Assembly (NCBI GenBank): GCA_050951095.1
Contig: JBMNIQ010000003.1
Location: 1 to 64,000 of the forward strand
Direction: 5' to 3'
Source of the DNA: UMGS1519 sp050951095
GTDB lineage: Bacteria; Actinomycetota; Coriobacteriia; Coriobacteriales; Eggerthellaceae
DNA length: 64,000 nt
The translations under genes were made by a program, and so were the position numbers. Below, one piece after another: positions 59,431 to 64,000 of this stretch. The notes beneath the pieces are model-generated. The model searched no databases. It was not told the DNA's origin and was given only the letters and a program-made list of their open reading frames with translations. Numbering within the stretch: the stretch's first letter is position 1; each line of letters begins with the position of its first letter.

Positions 59431-61131
59431 ATGCCGACCATCAAACGATGCATCGTCTCGTACACCGTGGCAGATGACGAGACGGACGAAGAACGCCATC
59501 TCATCTGCGAGACGCTCGATTCGGGTCGCTATGTCTGCAGCGACCCGAATGCGGCCATCACCGTGACGTTCGACGGCGAGGTGTTCGATATCGAGCTGCA
59601 GGTCTTCCGGGATATCCGCATCACCGCCTGCAGCGTCGATGCAGGTCATCGTTTCCTGAAAACGGAGCGCGTGCTGCTGAACGGCTATCAGAGCTGGACG
59701 GACACCGTGGAATCGGACATCAACGCGTTCCGCCATGGCCTGCACGGCCTGCCGCGCAACCTGATCGACCACTTCCTGCTGGATACCGCGGGCGACTACC
59801 GTTTCACGGAATACGGATTCACGCCGGGCCTCATGCACGGATGGACGTATGCGTCCATGCGCCGCGGCGGGTCGTGCTGCCTGATTGCCTCGCTCAACGA
59901 GGACAACGGCTTCACGCTGATCCGCTTCAATATGCACGGGCGCCTTATCCGTCTGGAGAAGGAAGTGCCCCAGCGCGTCGTTGCGGCAGGGGAGAAGCTG
60001 CATCTGTGCACGATGGCGCTCATCTTCCGCTCCGCAGCGGAATTCCAACCGGGCGACAAGACCGTCATCGGCGTGCCGGCGGCGGAAGAGGATGCATTCG
60101 ACCGCTGGTTCGAGCTGCTGGGCATGAAACGTCTGCCGGCAAAGCCCATGGTGGGGTATTCCAGCTGGTACCGCCATTTCGATTCCGTGGACGAGGACAA
60201 GGTGAGGACGGACTTGAAGGCGGCCGCGGCGGTGATGGCCGGCGTCGACACGCACGGCTTCGAGCGCGTGTTCCAGATAGATGACGGCTACGCGAAAGTG
60301 GGCGACTGGCTGGAAACGTATCACGAGAAGTTCCCGAACGGCCTGAAACCGCTGGTGGAGGACATCAAAGCCGCGGGATTCAAGCCCGGCCTGTGGATGG
60401 CGCCGTTCGCCTGCGAACTGGATTCCTGCACGTATCTGAACCATCCGGATTGGCTGTTGCGCGACAGGCACGGTGCGCCCGTGCGCACGGGCACGCATTG
60501 GAACGGCGGATTCGCGCTGGATACGCTGAATCCGGAGGTGCGCGCGTTTCTGGCGCATATCCTGCAGACGGTTACGCAGGAGTGGGGCTTCGAGCTGCTG
60601 AAGGTGGACTTCCTGTATGCGGCATGCATGCTGCCGCACGGCGGCATGAACCGCGGGCAGTTGATGGCCGATGGCATGCAGTTCATCCGCGATGCCGTGG
60701 GTCCCGATGTGCAGCTGCTGGGTTGCGGCGTGCCGCTGGCGCCTGCGTTCGGGCGCGTGGAGTACTGCCGCATCGGCTGCGACGTGGGCCTGGACTGGAA
60801 CAACCGCTTCTATTACAGCATCTTGAGCCGCGAGCGCGTCAGCACGAAGCGCAGCCTGGCGAACACCGTCGGCCGGGCGCCGCTGAACGGCCGCGCATTC
60901 CTGAACGACCCGGATGTCTTCTTCCTGCGCGACGACATCGCCATGGAGCCCGAGCAGAAGGACCTGCTGCTGGAAGGCGATGCCTGCTTCGGCGGCTCGC
61001 TTCTGACCTCGGACAACATGCTTTCCTGGCGTCCCGAGGACGTGGCGAAGTACCAGGAGGCCATCAACCTGATGCGAACGGCGCTCGGCCGCTTCGACGA
61101 CAGGTCGCAGAATGCCGGGGATGCGCAATGA
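59431..61131 (+). CDS. Alpha-galactosidase (GH36-like)
   Basis: A 566-residue glycoside hydrolase releasing galactose from alpha-galactosides such as melibiose or raffinose. The nucleophile is Asp393 in LLKVDFLYAA and the acid/base is Asp451 in CRIGCDVGLDW. FQIDDGY at 281-287 and WMAPF are family motifs. It lacks a signal peptide, so it acts on imported sugar. It is shorter than the usual 700-residue GH36 enzymes, mainly at the N-terminal beta domain. Its TGA overlaps the galK ATG as ATGA. Binding site before ATG 59431 is weak. Confidence 0.88.
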   Translation: MPTIKRCIVSYTVADDETDEERHLICETLDSGRYVCSDPNAAITVTFDGEVFDIELQVFRDIRITACSVDAGHRFLKTERVLLNGYQSWTDTVESDINAFRHGLHGLPRNLIDHFLLDTAGDYRFTEYGFTPGLMHGWTYASMRRGGSCCLIASLNEDNGFTLIRFNMHGRLIRLEKEVPQRVVAAGEKLHLCTMALIFRSAAEFQPGDKTVIGVPAAEEDAFDRWFELLGMKRLPAKPMVGYSSWYRHFDSVDEDKVRTDLKAAAAVMAGVDTHGFERVFQIDDGYAKVGDWLETYHEKFPNGLKPLVEDIKAAGFKPGLWMAPFACELDSCTYLNHPDWLLRDRHGAPVRTGTHWNGGFALDTLNPEVRAFLAHILQTVTQEWGFELLKVDFLYAACMLPHGGMNRGQLMADGMQFIRDAVGPDVQLLGCGVPLAPAFGRVEYCRIGCDVGLDWNNRFYYSILSRERVSTKRSLANTVGRAPLNGRAFLNDPDVFFLRDDIAMEPEQKDLLLEGDACFGGSLLTSDNMLSWRPEDVAKYQEAINLMRTALGRFDDRSQNAGDAQ

Positions 61132-62294
61132 GCGCCGGATTCGAGAGGCCGCTGTTCACGGCCCGCAAACCGCATGTGCTTGCGTTCGCTCCCGGCCGCA
61201 CGGAGCTGGCGGGCAACCATGTGGACCATCAACATGGGCGCGTGATGTCGGCGGCGGTTTCGCTAAGCATCCGCGCGGAGGCGGCCGAAAACGGGATGGA
61301 TGTCGTGCGCGTCGACAGCGACGGCTTCGATCCGGTGGCCGTCGACGTCCACGACGGCGCACCGCGGGAGTGCGAATACGGTACGGCGGCATCTCTTGTC
61401 AGGGGCATGGTCGTCTGCTTCGAAGATGCGGGCATCCCCGTTCGCGGTTTCGATGTCGAAGCTGCCAGCACGCTGCCTGCCGGGGGCGGACTGTCGTCTT
61501 CCGCTGCGTTCGAGATGCTCGTCGGCCAGATCATGAACGTGCTGTTCGCGGATGGAAGCGTGGATGCCATGACGCTGGCGCAGTGGGGCAAGCGCACGGA
61601 ATGCGAATGGTTCGGGAAGCCGTGCGGCCTGCAGGACCAGACGATCGTGTCGCACGGCGGCATCGCGCTCATGGATTTCTCCGACCCCGCGCATCCCGTG
61701 CTGACGCCGGTGGACTTCGATTTCCGCCGTGCGGGCTATGCCGTCATCCTGGTGGACACGCATTGCGACCACAGCCTGCATACTCATGAATTCGCGCAGA
61801 TCCCCGCAGACATGCAGCGCGTTGCGCGGCTGTTCGGCAAGGACGTGCTGGGGCAGGTCGATCCCGCGACGTTCTATCGGCGGCTGCCGGAGGTGCGTGC
61901 GGCGGCGGGCGACCGGGCGGCGCTGCGGGCGCTTCATTTCTTCCACGAGGACGACCTGGTCATGCGGCGCGTCCGCGCGCTGCGGGCGGGCGACATGGCC
62001 TCGTTCCTGAAGTGGACGAACGCGTCGGGCGTCTCTTCGGCGCAGTATCTGCAGAACGTGTCGTCGGGCGGAGGCGAGCAGCCGGCGGCGGTAGCGCTCG
62101 CGCTGGCGGATATCGTGCTGGACGGTCGCGGCGCATTCCGCATCCACGGCGGGGGCTTCGGCGGTACGATCCAGGCATACGTCCCGCTTGACCTTGTGCC
62201 GGAATTCTGCGAGCGCATGGACGGCTGGCTGGGCGAGGGAAGCTGCTTGGACCTTCCCATCGGTGCGCCGGGAGCGAGCGCGTCATGGCGGTGA
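61128..62294 (+). CDS. galK: Galactokinase
   Basis: A 388-residue GHMP kinase phosphorylating galactose at C1. The galactose signature is GRTELAGNHVDHQHG (23-37). The phosphate loop is LPAGGGLSSSAAFEM, the catalytic Asp lies in GLQDQ, and GGGFGGTIQAY closes the fold. Start overlaps the alpha-galactosidase stop, and its own stop overlaps galT by 10 bp, so all three are translated as a coupled operon. Confidence 0.93.
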   Translation: MSAGFERPLFTARKPHVLAFAPGRTELAGNHVDHQHGRVMSAAVSLSIRAEAAENGMDVVRVDSDGFDPVAVDVHDGAPRECEYGTAASLVRGMVVCFEDAGIPVRGFDVEAASTLPAGGGLSSSAAFEMLVGQIMNVLFADGSVDAMTLAQWGKRTECEWFGKPCGLQDQTIVSHGGIALMDFSDPAHPVLTPVDFDFRRAGYAVILVDTHCDHSLHTHEFAQIPADMQRVARLFGKDVLGQVDPATFYRRLPEVRAAAGDRAALRALHFFHEDDLVMRRVRALRAGDMASFLKWTNASGVSSAQYLQNVSSGGGEQPAAVALALADIVLDGRGAFRIHGGGFGGTIQAYVPLDLVPEFCERMDGWLGEGSCLDLPIGAPGASASWR

Positions 62295-64000
62295 CGGCGT
62301 CCGGCGATCGGGGTGAAGACCCCGCTGCGCGCCTGGTGGCATATGCCGTCGCGCAAGGTCTCATTGCAGAACCCGACCGCCGGTGGGCGTACAACGTCGT
62401 GCTCGAGGCCGTGGGGGCATCCGGGCCGGCGGCGTTGCAGGCGGCCGCCGGCTCCCCGGACCGTGGCAGCGCGCCGGCCGAATGCACGCCAGGCGAAGGA
62501 CGCGCGCAATCTGCTGCCGTCGGCGGGCGCTTCTACCCGGACTGTCTGCTGCGTCCGTTGGCCGTTGCGGCGCATGCGAACGGCGTGTTGCGCGAATCTC
62601 CGGATAATCCGACGGCGTTCGAGCGCTTCAGCGCCCGATTGATGGGCCGGCTCATGCCGCCGCCCTCGCACGTGGCGCGGGAATTCGCCCGCCGCGAGCA
62701 AGGGGATCCCCGGGCGGCGACGGACTGGTTCTACCAACTGTGCTGCGCGGCCGACTATGTGCGCACGTCCGCCATTGCGCGCAATGTGCGGTGGCAGGCG
62801 CCAACGACCTGGGGCAATCTGGAGATCACCATCAACCGGTCGAAGCCCGAGAAGGATCCGCGGGACATTGCGCGCGCGGCGGGCCTTGCCGTGGGAGGCG
62901 CTTCCGCCCCGGCGGGGGAGAGCCCCTCGCCCTCTGAGTCCTCGGCAGCCCCAGCGGCGCCGGCCTACTCGGCAGCGCCGGCACCGTATCCGCGCTGCCG
63001 GTTGTGCGCGGAGAACGAAGGCTATGCGGGCCGCCTGCCGCAATCGGCGGCAGATGACGGCTGGCCGGCGCGCCAGAATCTGCGCATGGTGCCGCTGACG
63101 CTGGGCGGCAGCGCGTGGGCGCTGCAGTATTCGCCGTATGCGTACTTCGACGAGCACTGCATCGTGCTGAACCTGCAGCACGTGCCGATGCATGTCGACC
63201 GAGGCAACATGGCGCGTCTGCTGGAGTTCGTGCAGCGCTTCCCGCATTACTTCCTGGGTTCGAACGCCGACCTGCCCATCGTGGGCGGCTCCATTCTCTC
63301 GCACGACCATTTCCAGGGCGGCAGGCATGTCTTCCCGCTGATGGAGGCGCCCATCGCGCAGTCGCTGTCCTGGCCCGAGCATGCGCACGTGCAGGCGGGC
63401 ATCGTGCGCTGGCCCATCAGCGTCATCCGCTTGCAGTGCCCGGATGCGGATGCGCTGCTGGATGCGGCGGATGCGGTGGCGTGCGCCTGGCGCGGCTATC
63501 GGGATGCCCGTGCGGGCATCATTCCGTACGATGCCGACGGCACGCGCCACAACACGGTGACGCCCATCGCATACCGGAGGGGGAACGACCTGGTCATGGA
63601 CCTGGCGCTTCGGTGCAACATCACCTCTCGCGAACATCCGCTGGGCGTGTTCCACCCGCATCGCGAGCGTCATCACATCAAGAAGGAGAACATCGGGCTC
63701 ATCGAGGTCATGGGCCTGGCTATCCTGCCCCCGCGCCTGGAGCCGCAGATGGCGGCCCTGGCGCAGGCGCTTGCCGGGGGAGTGCGGGATGCGGCGCTGC
63801 TGCAGCGGGATCCGCTTTGCGCGCCGCATGCGGCATGGGCGCAGGAGGTGGCGTCGCGCCATGACTTCGCGGTCGAGGATGTCCGGGACGTGCTTCGCCG
63901 GGAAGTCGGCGCGGTATTCGCGCGTGTTCTGGAAGACGCGGGCGTGTTCAAGTGGGATGCAGCCGGCCGGGCGGCGCAGGATGCCTTCCTGCGCACGTTT
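62285..64000 (+). CDS. galT: Galactose-1-phosphate uridylyltransferase, type 2 (3' end beyond window)
   Basis: At least 572 residues of a GalT of the Firmicutes type (family 2). DWFYQLCCAADYVRT, WGNLEITINRSKPEKDP (quoted in part) and SILSHDHFQGG with the active-site histidines identify it; later PIAYRRGNDLVMDLALRCN and HPHRERHHIKKENIGLIE follow the family. A Pro/Ser/Ala-rich insertion of about 35 residues (near 205-240) makes it longer than usual. The window ends in frame before the stop codon. It overlaps galK and completes the Leloir genes except galE. Confidence 0.9.
   Translation, partial: MAVTASGDRGEDPAARLVAYAVAQGLIAEPDRRWAYNVVLEAVGASGPAALQAAAGSPDRGSAPAECTPGEGRAQSAAVGGRFYPDCLLRPLAVAAHANGVLRESPDNPTAFERFSARLMGRLMPPPSHVAREFARREQGDPRAATDWFYQLCCAADYVRTSAIARNVRWQAPTTWGNLEITINRSKPEKDPRDIARAAGLAVGGASAPAGESPSPSESSAAPAAPAYSAAPAPYPRCRLCAENEGYAGRLPQSAADDGWPARQNLRMVPLTLGGSAWALQYSPYAYFDEHCIVLNLQHVPMHVDRGNMARLLEFVQRFPHYFLGSNADLPIVGGSILSHDHFQGGRHVFPLMEAPIAQSLSWPEHAHVQAGIVRWPISVIRLQCPDADALLDAADAVACAWRGYRDARAGIIPYDADGTRHNTVTPIAYRRGNDLVMDLALRCNITSREHPLGVFHPHRERHHIKKENIGLIEVMGLAILPPRLEPQMAALAQALAGGVRDAALLQRDPLCAPHAAWAQEVASRHDFAVEDVRDVLRREVGAVFARVLEDAGVFKWDAAGRAAQDAFLRTF

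Noticed and set aside
55666..61128. A minus-strand open frame of over 1800 codons opposite purL and the alpha-galactosidase
   Set aside because: It is antisense to two clear genes, rich in His/Arg/Gln with no domain, and is expected from GC-rich codon bias. The same applies to long antisense frames opposite helD, accDA, fdhA and telA.

Overview
The window is about 64 kb of GC-rich, densely coded DNA with frequent GTG/TTG starts and strong AAGGAGG-type ribosome binding sites. Gene content points to an anaerobic actinobacterium, most likely class Coriobacteriia: NrdDG as the ribonucleotide reductase present, FabK rather than FabI, a flavodiiron protein, a Cys-type formate dehydrogenase, indolepyruvate:ferredoxin oxidoreductase, and many Fe-S and flavin enzymes. 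I cannot fix the genus from sequence alone.

Layout. 1-222: a tRNA 3' fragment with its terminator and four phased 8-bp iterons, resembling an integration site. 223-9151: redox and housekeeping genes (ferredoxin-type aldo/keto reductase, HelD-like helicase, TetR regulator, TcdA, ZIP transporter, flavodiiron protein) and a truncated P-loop NTPase. 9152-18211: a fatty-acid synthesis locus, fakB/degV - fabT-like - acpP - fabK - fabD - fabG - fabF - fabZ - accDA, preceded by two FabT-box-like palindromes. 18361-28019: Old Yellow Enzyme, PepC peptidase, nitroreductase, formate dehydrogenase with a NuoF/GltD-like electron-transfer partner, and a DEDDh exonuclease. 28285-36371: small acidic protein, CaiA-like acyl-CoA dehydrogenase, an IS256-family insertion with target duplication, nrdDG under NrdR-like boxes, and a cation efflux pump. 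36577-44564: membrane proteins, an AarF/UbiB kinase, a TetR gene in an AT-rich patch, a solitary prepilin peptidase, a spermidine-synthase-like protein, then paaK and iorB. 44558-51595: iorA, telA-xpaC and murB, with two copies of an undescribed ~255-bp inverted-repeat element bracketing telA-xpaC. 51716-64000: moeA, gpmA, a pair of related membrane proteins, purL, and an alpha-galactosidase - galK - galT operon whose last gene runs off the window.

How the parts fit. The fab locus couples uptake or sensing of exogenous fatty acids (FakB/DegV) to repression of synthesis (FabT-like). AccDA is a single fused carboxyltransferase carrying an extra N-terminal domain that looks like the first domain of biotin carboxylase, while accB and accC are missing from the cluster. 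iorAB with paaK suggests oxidative catabolism of aromatic amino acids to aryl-acetyl-CoA. Formate dehydrogenase, its flavoprotein partner and a nearby moeA fit an anaerobic electron economy. The terminal operon supplies the Leloir pathway from alpha-galactosides.

Most noteworthy: the paired ~255-bp inverted-repeat elements, the biotin-carboxylase-like extension on AccDA, the FabT-like operators in front of fakB, and the iteron/tRNA-fragment structure at the left edge.
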